From Ornithodoros turicata (taxonomy: Eukaryota; Arthropoda; Arachnida; Ixodida; Argasidae), in contig NC_088202.1 in NCBI RefSeq assembly GCF_037126465.1, positions 96,813,962-96,877,961 on the forward strand: 64,000 bases of DNA, given 5' to 3'. The notes beneath the pieces are model-generated. The model saw only the letters and a program-made list of their open reading frames with translations. It did no database searches and was not told the origin of the DNA. Below, one piece after another: positions 56,801 to 64,000 of this stretch; position 1 is the stretch's first letter; the number at the start of each line of letters is the position of its first letter. Made by a program: the position numbers and the translations under genes.

Positions 56801-57657
56801 ACTTGAAAGACAGCTTTGATAACCATACTGAGATTTACACAGATGGGTCCAAGTCCAGTGCAGGAGTGAGCTGTGCCATGATTTGTGGCACGCACACAAG
56901 GTCTCATCGTATGAAAACCTTTGCATCAATTTTCACTGCCGAGGTTTACGCCATCATCTTGGCGCTCAACTACATCCTTCAAGACTCCATAAAGTCTTCT
57001 GTTATATATACAGACTCCTTGAGTTCCATTAACGCAATTTGTAGTCAGCACACAACAAAGGACTTTCTTGTGCAGCGAGCAAGATCTCTAGCCAGTTCGA
57101 TAAGAGCAAAGGGGTACTCCCTCATCCTGTGCTGGGTGCCCAGCCACGTAGGCATCAAAGGCAATGAGAAAGCAGATCAAGCAGCTGCAGCGGCTCTCCA
57201 AAATGACATCACACCCTTTGAGATGTCCGTGCAAGACATGAGATCGGCACTCAAGAAATCACTGCACAGATTGTGGCAAGCCTTTTGGAACACACAAACA
57301 AATAACAAGCTCCACTTAATTAAACCTCACATTCGGGATACAGGAGACCGGCTGGAAAACCGCCTATTGTGCACCTTACGAGCAAGGTTACGTATAGGCC
57401 ATACGTACCTTACACATGGGTTCTTACTTCGGGGAGAGGAGCCACCTCAGTGTGCGCACTGTGGTCAGCTCCTGTCTGTTGTACACATACTCATCACATG
57501 CACACATCATGAAATCCATCGCAAACATCACTTCAAGGTATTTTATAAATACTTATTACCTCTTCACCCAGCCCTATTGCTTGGTGACGAGGCTCTCGTC
57601 CCTTTTACAAGTGTCTTTGATTTCCTTCGAGACGTTGGCGTTATTAGCCTTCTGTAG
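53869..57657 (+). CDS. LINE ORF2: endonuclease, reverse transcriptase and RNase H (1262 aa)
   Basis: The frame is open from an ATG directly after the ORF1 stop. An internal ATG at 53941 (MNHFLQWNCRGLLSNL) starts closer to the endonuclease and may be the true start. The APE-type endonuclease shows LQETYL, LLGDFNAHN (about residue 156) and GSDHFPVV (about 231). The reverse transcriptase follows: NPASYRPIALTS, FFDLEKAYDTAWR, NGVPQGSVLS and the catalytic YVDD at about 692-695. RNase H then shows IYTDGSKSSAG (Asp about 992), FTAEVYAIILAL, IYTDSLSSINAI and WVPSHVGIKGNEKADQAA. The tail has a Cys/His motif (CAHCGQLLSVVHILITC). It would nick target DNA, prime and copy the element RNA in the nucleus. 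No frameshift or stop interrupts it. It is notably complete. Confidence 0.96.
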   Translation: MVQVFHSRCHQVLRLLFLLFSVTVMNHFLQWNCRGLLSNLDDINDLFDKYNAACFCLQETYLNTHTTNPIRRHNVFRRDRTNATRASGGVAIVTRGTVPSKEVHLVTDLEAVAVQMCLDRIVTICSVYLPPSGSFAQRDIEHLISQLPTPFILLGDFNAHNLLWGSARTDSRGKMLERVLLSTSICLLNTGAPTYVHCSSQSFSVLDISLCSPSLYQDIEWSVEENPLGSDHFPVVLKYMCAVNSLTACPPRWKLQHADWDTFSKRCDLSLIPVERMTIEDANNVVTNVILDAATQSIPQTSGRLPKRPKPWWNSECKETRKLQNRAWGTFRRYPTSQNLLLFKKARAKARWTRKQAKRSSWHNFVSSLSHSTPSKVVWDRLRKIRGEHRSYTIPLLEVNGQVCGSLQEQADALGQHFERVSDSSHYSHEFLRIKTNAEKRKIPMSGGDEYVYNQPFTMVELQRSLSAAKATSPGPDRVTYSMLCHLSDDSKKLLLLFFNRVWAEGTLPILWKTATVIPLLKPRKKASNPASYRPIALTSCIGKTFERMVNNRLVHHLEENNCLSEFQCGFRTGCSTMDHLVRLETTIREAFVRRQHCLSVFFDLEKAYDTAWRHGILQDLYSFGVEGRLLRCFSNFLQHRSFTVRLGTTLSRPFVQENGVPQGSVLSVVLFIVKINSVTNVIPPSISFSLYVDDIQISCCSTNLSICERQMQVAINNMAKWSLSNGFKFSAEKTVCVHFSRIRGLFSPPTLQLNRQDILVQPEAKFLGITFDSKLTFKAHVQNLKLKCVKSLNILKIISHRSWGADQETLHQVYTACIRSKIDYGSFVYGSARESVLKALDPVHHQGLRLVLGAFRTSPVQSLYVESKECSLKRRRSYLGTSYALRIRSLPQNPASTCVTHTRFKQLFINKPSVVPPFSLRIASEFDCHGFSSCDLQVVECSRNIPPWEPPPRYDTSLAKYKKQDTASSVHQEEFAHLKDSFDNHTEIYTDGSKSSAGVSCAMICGTHTRSHRMKTFASIFTAEVYAIILALNYILQDSIKSSVIYTDSLSSINAICSQHTTKDFLVQRARSLASSIRAKGYSLILCWVPSHVGIKGNEKADQAAAAALQNDITPFEMSVQDMRSALKKSLHRLWQAFWNTQTNNKLHLIKPHIRDTGDRLENRLLCTLRARLRIGHTYLTHGFLLRGEEPPQCAHCGQLLSVVHILITCTHHEIHRKHHFKVFYKYLLPLHPALLLGDEALVPFTSVFDFLRDVGVISLL

Positions 57658-57748
57658 TTTTACACGTATACACTCATCTTTTATTAGTCATCGTGTTTAC
57701 TCTTAATTAACCATAACATCACCACCGTCTCAATCATACCTCAGTTTA

Positions 57749-57814
57749 TGGCGCATTATGATCTTTGTTGTCAATGCGCCATTAAACTCCCAATCATCAT
57801 CATCATCATCATCA
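57749..57814 (+). promoter_or_regulatory. LINE 3' stem-loop and (ATC)n tail
   Basis: TGGCGCATT (57749-57757) pairs perfectly with AATGCGCCA (57773-57781). AAACTCCCA and then (ATC)n run to the target duplication at 57815. A 3' stem-loop with a short repeat tail is the usual recognition site by which stringent LINE reverse transcriptases choose their own RNA. A related hairpin plus AACTCCCAAATC tail occurs at 31.0 kb on the other strand. Confidence 0.7.
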
Positions 57815-57826
57815 GCTTCTTTAAGG

Positions 57827-59330
57827 GCATTATAGTCGTGTGAACGAGTAGTATTTGGCAACGCCAAGGTATCGTATACACACTGTAGGAGCGTATGTAA
57901 GAATTAGGTACCAGATACAAGAACAGGCAAGATACTTACATGAGGGCATACATGGCTTATGAGAGCTTATGAGCAGGACAAAAAGAAAGAAGGAAAAAAG
58001 TAAAGGCATAATAACATTACACAGTACAAGTACACGGTGAAAGCGTAATCACCAGGGATATTTTTGCATCTCACTTCCGCTGGTTCACAAGAGCAATGCA
58101 ATTATGCGACAATCAACCACAAAAAAAAAGAAAAAAAAGGAAACAAAGAAGATGAGTTCCTTGCATACATCATCTGGCTACGTCATTATTACATCTGGAT
58201 GATGGATGTTGGTTTCAGCAGCCAGGATACTCCTAGTATCAACGCACATTTCCACACATTCCACAGATTTTAGGCGTAATTAAACGGACCGTAATTTTAT
58301 GGCATGCACAGAGATCATAGAACTGCATGACTGACCTTCATAATGCTCACCATGTGTGAACAAGTACACTGCAAGATGGACGAATCCCCGTGCAGTTGAG
58401 GTGTTCAGTGGTCAGTCTTATGGCCAAAATGAGGTCATTCCCCACTAATCAGTGAAAAGGGTTGCAACACCATCATCCCACATAAACGTAAAAGAAGTTT
58501 CATTGTACGAATGTGTGTTTTACAACCAAGACTGCAATAGAAGTGTAGAAAATGGGCATCGTGAATACCAACGCTCATGCAGCTGTGATGTCACAGCCCT
58601 TCCAGCTACCAATGGGATTCGCTGTAGCTCTGAGGTCTGTGTCATCTGCGCTTTAGTCGGGGATCTGTCCAGGACTTTTATCTCGCGAAGTATGACACGT
58701 AAAAAAAGGAATTATTTTTTTATCAGTATTATGGTGTGAAATACATGCGCCCATGATGTAACGAACCACATCTACGAAAGCGTCCCAACCCCTTTAATCC
58801 TTCCGTGGCACTTCATATAGTTCAAAGGTTAAAGAACCTGGAGTACCTTTACTGTGTGCACAGAAGACTCGTGTTTGTTCCCGATCCCCACACTGCTACA
58901 GAATCCACCTGTTAATGGCGAATGAGACACCAAAAACCAATCCCATAGGGATGAGACTGCTTGTACACATTCACTGAAGCCCTTCTGTTGTCCACTTGCA
59001 GTTAATGCTTTGCAGAGTTGTCAGTGTTTTAGTGATTCATTCACTCTAGGTGAGCTTGTGTAACCTGTTCCTTCTGCTCAGGGTCTCATGAACAGCCACA
59101 GCACACAGGGATTGAGCACAGCGCCAGTAAGCTCCTGGACATAGTGTGACACGAAAATTAGCATTATTAGAATGCCTACGTTCCCAGTTTTGTGGGACCC
59201 CCCCCCTCCCCATTAAAATTGGCTTGACCTGCGTACTCCCTGGCTCTCCATTGAAGCAATACATTCCACCTATAGTTTTGTTAGAATATCCGTTGACCCC
59301 GAGCTTTAGAAATAATCCACAGTTAGATGT
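57827..59330 (-). repeat. Unidentified dispersed sequence, copy B, right part
   Basis: It continues copy B beyond the LINE and matches 23790-25460 inverted. Near 59200-59100, on the minus strand, RRHSNNANFRVTLCPGAYW parallels RHSNDANFDVRLCPRAY in copy A. Similarity fades above about 59330. No intact gene is present. Confidence 0.7.
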
Positions 59331-59975
59331 TTCTATGAGATATCCCTCTATAGTGTACAAGTGGAATGGAAGCGCAAGTGCATCACGTTTTTTTTTTTTT
59401 TTCCTGGGGCACGTACTTTCGCCGTGTTGCTTCTATTTCGCGAAGACAGTGGGTTCCCCAGAAAATGTCAGGCATGAAAGCTGAACCTGTCTTCTATGCT
59501 TTGCAACTTTGTGCGCAACGCTAGGATGCCCCAGTTTTTTTCCCACGACGAAAGAAGTGACGACGAGTTTAGTGTGGCTTCCGAAGCATTTGCGTATTGA
59601 TCCCTCACGATAGTAACGTGATGTGTTGTCGGCTCAGTGTTGCCGATGTTGGTACTGGCTATCGCGCGCTCCCTGGTTCGATCCGCGGACCATTGCGTTT
59701 CTGTGTTACTTCTTTTTCTTTTATAGAGAGTTCCGAGAATAACAGTAGGCGAGAGCGTCGCAGTTTTCTTTCTGGAGGGCTTATTAATACCTTACTGGCA
59801 TTATGGCATAAACAATTCCTGTTCTGTTTTGCTTTAATTGCGTTAACGCTGACCTGTCGCCTGTACGCAGAGTGTGTGAAAGGTAGACCACTTTCCATTG
59901 CACCCTATCAACAGATATGATTATGAGTCACGCTATATCTGACATTGGTTCCGGTAAGCACGGAAGTTAACGATG
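59331..59975. other. No gene recognised; tRNA-like B-box near 59680
   Basis: A T-run lies at 59390-59402. Near 59640-59700 the sequence CTGGTTCGATCCGCGG resembles a tRNA B-box with an upstream weak A-box, so a decayed SINE head is possible. The stretch 59900-59975 (CAGATATGATTATGAGTCACGC) resembles the second family in the 35-36.9 kb cluster. Confidence 0.35.
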
Positions 59976-59978
59976 ACG

Positions 59979-60151
59979 TTAGTGAGTTTTAGTATATCGT
60001 ACGGCGTCGCCTTTGCATACGCAAGGAGTAGCGTTGGTGATTCTGCGCGCGCGCAAGACATAAACAGAGCTTAGCGCATTGCGCAGAACCACCACGCTGT
60101 ACCTTACGTGCGCAAAGGCGAGAGCGTACGATATACTAAAACTCACTGTTA
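59979..60151. mobile_element. Palindromic MITE, same family as the 35-36.6 kb cluster
   Basis: Starts AGTGAGTTTTAGTATATCG and ends GATATACTAAAACTCACT. The arms pair through TAGCGTTGGTGATTCTGCGC. It is preceded by a piece of the second cluster family, so the two families co-occur here too. Confidence 0.7.
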
Positions 60152-60177
60152 TCACCGGTCTACTAACGCTCGCTGTT

Positions 60178-62863
60178 GGGTAGTTTCATTTATAATCGAA
60201 TGACCCCCCCGGTTACGTTTTTTTATTTCTCTAAAAAAAAATATATGTCATCCCACCCACAAAGAGATGCAAAAGGTGCCTGACCGCAAGTCTCTGCGAT
60301 ATTTTCTTCTGCGTCCACGGCGCCGCGAAACAACCGGCGCGATTTCGCGGGTTAAATTTTTTCCAACTTTGTGACCTTGTATCCCTTGAACGAGGTGCCC
60401 CATTTGGACGAATATCTCTTTCTTTTTTTTTTTTTTTGCTGACAGATTGGATGATGCACGTTCCACCGTGGGGCTACTAAATTTATATGGTCAATAGAAA
60501 TGTATACGAAAAAAAATCCCGAAAAGGCAACAGAGAGCCTTTTTACCGCACATTTGGAAGGTCATGGCCGAGGCCCTGGATCTCCGACTGTGATGTTCTT
60601 TACATGAGCAGAAAGATCATTCTTTGCTCTTTCGTTTGACGTTAAATACATTGCTTTATCTTCAGTCATTATCCCGTAACAATATCGTGAACACGGAAGG
60701 ATAGGGGAAAATTCTCATTTTCGCGGCAGTTTTTACCCAAAAAGGACATCTTCAAATTTTGCGATATTTTGTACTAACATAGCTGAGACATAGCTCTTTC
60801 AGGATATAGAATAAAATGTTTGCTTATTTTGGTCCCACAGGGCGCGCAATTTTTTTTCGCACCCCGATTCGGCAGCGCTCGCAGGGGTCACACACACGTA
60901 CAAATAGTGGACTTCTACCCCCCCCCCCCCCCCCCCCTGTCTTTTTCTTTCGGTGAGGGTGCCGTCATGCTGAAGCCCGACTACAGTAATATGCACAGAT
61001 CACTGTGATGTCCGCAGACAAGCAAAAGTTTGTTGATTAGGTTTTCCCACCCGGTTAATCCCTTCAAAGTTACGTGCTTGAAGGAAATCGGACGTGAGAA
61101 CATGACATTTGTAAATACTCCGACTTTGCCGAACCGAAGCGCGAGACGTCTATTCTCTTGTAATTTTGTTTCGTTATTTGCTGGTTTCTTCTACTTGTGA
61201 ACAAAGACGAAATTTGAAACACTCAGGTGATTGGCCATGATGCCGACAGATCGCCCAAGGGCTGGTCGCCTGGTCTTCCTGGGAATGATAGGACAGGTCC
61301 GGTCCACCCATGTCCAATGGGTGAGAAAGTCGGGGCGCTGCGTGGGAAAAGACGGTCTTTAGGCGTCTACGGGGTTCCTGCCGCTGTCCACATTTTAAGA
61401 AAAGGGCCGTGCTTTCCTCTATGTTACGTATGGATTTCGTTTTGTCGTCGGCGTAGCGTGTACTTCTGCGCTCCCCATGGCCAGCGGTAGCCACACCAGA
61501 AGTCGACTGTACTGCCCGGACTACACTGAACGACACAAGAAAAAAATACCCTGGAACAAGAACTTCAGGCCGGTATCGTTGATAGGATCAGGGCTTTTGA
61601 AGACCATCTTGAGCACCTCGGAGGCAGTCCATGTCCACGACACCGACGAAATATGTGTGAACTACAACACGTTTCGACTGCAGGTTGCTGAGGCAGGGCC
61701 TTCAAGTGAACAAGATCCTCCGGCTTCAAGCCATGACGATGCTGACTTCAGTGACCCCACCGAAATTGTGCATACTGTGAACAGGAGCATATGAGAGCAA
61801 GATATTGGTGTGAGCCCACTGAGGAACCCGTAGTAGGCGAAGTAGAAGAAACAGAAGTAGAAGAAACCAGCCAATAACAAAACAAAATTCCAAGAGAATA
61901 GACGTCTCGCGCCTCGGTTCGGCAAAGCCGGAGTATTTACAAATACCATGTTCCCACGTCCGATTTCCTTCAAGCACGTAACCATGAAGGAATTAACCGG
62001 GTGGGAAAGCCTAAGAAACGAACTTTTGCTTGTTTGTGGACATAATAGTGATATGTGCATATTACTATAGTCGGCCTTCGACATGACGTCACCCTCACCG
62101 AAAGCAAAAAAAAAAGATATAGGGGGTGGGGTAGAAGTCCACTCTTTGTACGTGTGTTTGACCCCTGCGAGCGCTGCCCAAACGGCTGCGAAAAAAAAAA
62201 AAATGCGCGCCCTGTGGGACCAAAATAAGCAAACATTTTATTGCATATCCTGAAAGAGCTATGTCTCAGCTATGTTAGTACAAAATATCGAAAAATTTGG
62301 AGGTGTCCTTTTTGGGTAAACTCTGCCGCGAAAATGAGAGTTTCCCCCTACCCTTCCGTGTTCATGGCATTGTTACGGGATAATGGCTGAAGATAAAGCA
62401 ATGTATTTAACGTCAAACGAAAGAGCAAAGAATGATATTTCTGCTAATGCAAAGAACATCACAGTCGGAGATCTAGGGCCTCGGCTATGAGCTTCCAAAT
62501 GTGCGGTAAAAAGGCTCTCTGTTGCCTTTTCGGGATTTTTTTTCGTATACATATCTCTTGACCATATAAATTTAGTAGCCCCACGGTGAAACGTGCACCA
62601 TCCACTCCGTCAGCAAAAAAAAAAAAAATTCGTTCAAATGGGACCTCTCGTTCAAGAGCACAAGGTCACAAATTTGGAAAAAATTTAAGCCGCGAAATCG
62701 CGCCGGTTGCTTCGAAGCGCCGTGGACGGAGAAGAAAATATCGCAGAGACCTGCGGTCAGGCACCTTTTGCATCTCTTTGTGGGTGGGATAACATATATT
62801 TTTTTTCGAGAGAAATAATAAATGTGACCAGCGGCCATCATTCGATTATAAATGAAACTGCCC
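60178..62863. mobile_element. 2.7-kb element with about 1-kb inverted arms around a 650-bp cassette
   Basis: The outer ends are GGGTAGTTTCATTTATAATC at 60178 and its near-complement ending at 62863. The arms run inward to about 61196 and from about 61850. Similarity stays high along nearly the whole length, with differences mainly in homopolymer runs such as poly-C at 60918-60938. The centre is unique and includes an open frame at 61477. Very long TIRs around a small cassette are typical of foldback and MULE-like elements, some of which carry captured host sequence. Flanking 9-mers do not match, so no target duplication is claimed. Confidence 0.8.
61477..61794 (+). CDS. 105-aa ORF in the cassette, unknown
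   Basis: An ATG in a strong context (CCCCATGG) opens a 105-codon frame. The first half is basic (RSRLYCPDYTERHKKK), and the last third is acidic and Ser/Pro-rich (SSEQDPPASSHDDADFSDP). The frame ends in the centre of the large inverted repeat. No domain is recognised. An overlapping minus-strand frame of 120 codons (61174-61536) is also open but starts weakly. It may be a captured gene fragment or a small element protein. Confidence 0.35.
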   Translation: MASGSHTRSRLYCPDYTERHKKKIPWNKNFRPVSLIGSGLLKTILSTSEAVHVHDTDEICVNYNTFRLQVAEAGPSSEQDPPASSHDDADFSDPTEIVHTVNRSI

Positions 62864-63032
62864 TATTATAATGTGGGGTAATTTCTGCAATACACAGTAG
62901 AGGAAAAAAATGTGGAGACATGTGGCCTTCGTCACTATTTTTATTATTTTTCTTTTCGCATATAAATTTCTTACACGGTGAACTCCAACTACGCTTTTGC
63001 AGTGTAACGCTCGCGCAGTCTCACTAACGCAC

Positions 63033-63195
63033 AATAGGGAGTTGTAGTACACCGTATGGCTATCGCCTTTGCGTACGTAAGGGACAGCGTTGATGGTTCT
63101 ACGGTCGCCTGTAACAGAAAGAGAGTTTTGTGCAGTGCTCAGAGCCATCAATGCTATCTGTTGCGTACGCCATTGTCTTTGCGTTCGATGTACTA
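63033..63195. mobile_element. Degenerate palindromic MITE of the 35-36.6 kb family
   Basis: AATAGGGAGTTGTAGTACACC at the left and GATGTACTACTGCG at the right, with GACAGCGTTGATGGTTCTAC pairing imperfectly with GAGCCATCAATGCTATCTG. It is more diverged than the other copies. Confidence 0.5.
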
Positions 63196-64000
63196 CTGCG
63201 TTCGATGCACGCGCCGCGTGTAAACGGAGCGGTGGCACGCCCTCCTTCACAATCGCGCCCTATTGCCCGCGCGTACAGGGAGCGGTGGTACGCACTCGTT
63301 CACATTCGCACCCACACCAATGCAAAACCGATTTGTAAATGGCGAGCTGCAGTGGCGCTCACGTCAATGATTGCGTCGTAACCGTTTATATTAAACCGTT
63401 TATAAAACACGATCTTGAGGCACTCGTTGTGTCAGATGAGATGGGGCCTCGTAAGTGGCCGCCACCCACAGAAGAGAAGCTCCTCGACCCAAAACTGCGC
63501 ACGGCGACGGGGCAAAACCAATTACCAATTCTGTGTGTCGCTTCAATGCACTGTTCTGGCCCATGAGAGAAACTCGTGCCCTTAACCCAATACTGAGACA
63601 CGACGGTAACAAGTAAAGGTACACACTAAAATTTTTTACACCTCTTTAGGTGTTAAAAGGGCGTATTGCACAATTCACACCCCACAGTTAACTGTCTAAC
63701 ACCCATTTGAGTGTAAAGTGGGTGTATCTTGCTGTTTACGCCCTTCTACCTGCTTTTTACACCCTTCCATGAGAAGGCCATCAGGCCCATAGGGTGTAAA
63801 AGGCGGGTCAGCTGCACACAGCATTTCTGTAATTTTAGCAGCGATGGGACTTAGCACCTTAGCTTCTGTTCGTTCTGTGCTGTGAGGATGGTCCATGCAC
63901 TTCAGTGTTTTTAAGTGTCGCACTGAACATCATGCACAGCACTTAGAACTGCACAGAATTAAATGATATGCAAATGATGCCAGCCGACTTTTTACCCAGG
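63196..64000. other. No gene recognised; TTTACACC repeats at 63628-63810
   Basis: Direct and inverted TTTTACACCC and GGGTGTAAA motifs recur at about 63635-63810, like the end of a MITE family that runs off or has decayed. No coding sequence is supported up to the window end. Confidence 0.4.

Larger units (their letters stand above)
52101..57826 (+). mobile_element. Full-length I-superfamily LINE with 12-bp target duplication
   Basis: The insertion is bracketed by GCTTCTTTAAGG at 52101-52112 and again at 57815-57826. Between them lie a GC-rich 5' untranslated region, ORF1 with three zinc knuckles, ORF2 with APE endonuclease, reverse transcriptase and RNase H, a 3' hairpin and an (ATC)n tail. 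The empty counterpart at 25458-25469 carries the target once. Both ORFs are open over their full length and the target duplication is exact, so the insertion is recent and the copy may be competent. RNase H downstream of RT places it in the I superfamily. The exact clade was not resolved. Confidence 0.95.

Noticed and set aside
60169..62872. 9-bp target duplication around the 1-kb-arm element
   Set aside because: The flanking 9-mers (CTCGCTGTT and TATTATAAT) do not match, so no MULE-type duplication is claimed.
1..64000. CRISPR array, rRNA genes or LTR retrotransposon
   Set aside because: No regularly spaced repeats, no rRNA-like sequence, and no paired LTRs with gag-pol were seen. The regular hairpin copies at 35-36.6 kb are palindromic MITEs, not CRISPR repeats.

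Overview
This window is eukaryotic repeat-rich DNA. It has no bacterial-style operons, and its few coherent genes carry GT-AG introns. The mix of parts is a CR1/L2-like LINE, an intact I-type LINE, tRNA-derived SINEs with an (ACC)n tail, many hAT-type and TTAA-type DNA elements, large snap-back elements and a hammerhead-ribozyme core. Together with THAP and P2X7-ballast proteins this most resembles a chelicerate genome, probably a hard tick. That placement is inferred from repeat style, not from a database match.

Layout. 0-6 kb: single-copy-looking DNA with one half of a dispersed duplication (1.1-2.1 kb), a hAT MITE with a perfect 8-bp target duplication (2.3-3.3 kb) and a SINE (4.3-4.6 kb). 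6.2-9.9 kb: a hAT-type element with intact 8-bp target duplications. It contains a broken CR1-like LINE, which in turn holds a second hAT MITE and a snap-back insertion with a 13-bp target duplication. 11-13 kb: second half of the duplication, split by a GGTTC-rich element. 14.5 kb: a THAP-like fossil.

15.4-19.4 kb is the most interesting unit: a 4.0-kb TTAA-flanked element with AGGG-type terminal inverted repeats. It carries two small, fully phase-consistent multi-exon genes that point at each other. One is a 183-aa P2X7-ballast-domain protein (plus strand) and the other a 173-aa THAP-domain protein (minus strand). They converge on a perfect-looking hairpin holding poly(A) signals for both strands. 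I find no transposase in it.

20-31 kb: a second snap-back copy, a palindromic TA-flanked MITE, a minisatellite, copy A of an unidentified dispersed sequence, and a 2.7-kb foldback. 32-33.5 kb: a hAT element with a fossil ZBED/GTF2IRD2-like transposase tail. 35.3-36.9 kb: a cluster of small palindromic MITEs inserted next to each other. 41-43.2 kb: a TIR-bounded segment enclosing the last exons of an unidentified gene. 45.2 kb: a hammerhead core. 45.9-47.2 kb: a hAT MITE and a TTAA MITE.

52.1-57.8 kb: a full-length I-superfamily LINE with both ORFs open, a 3' hairpin, an (ATC)n tail and a perfect 12-bp target duplication. It sits inside copy B of the dispersed sequence whose copy A, with an empty insertion site, lies in inverted orientation at 23.8-26.2 kb. 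60.2-62.9 kb: another element with about 1-kb inverted arms around a 650-bp cassette. The remaining DNA holds no gene I can support.
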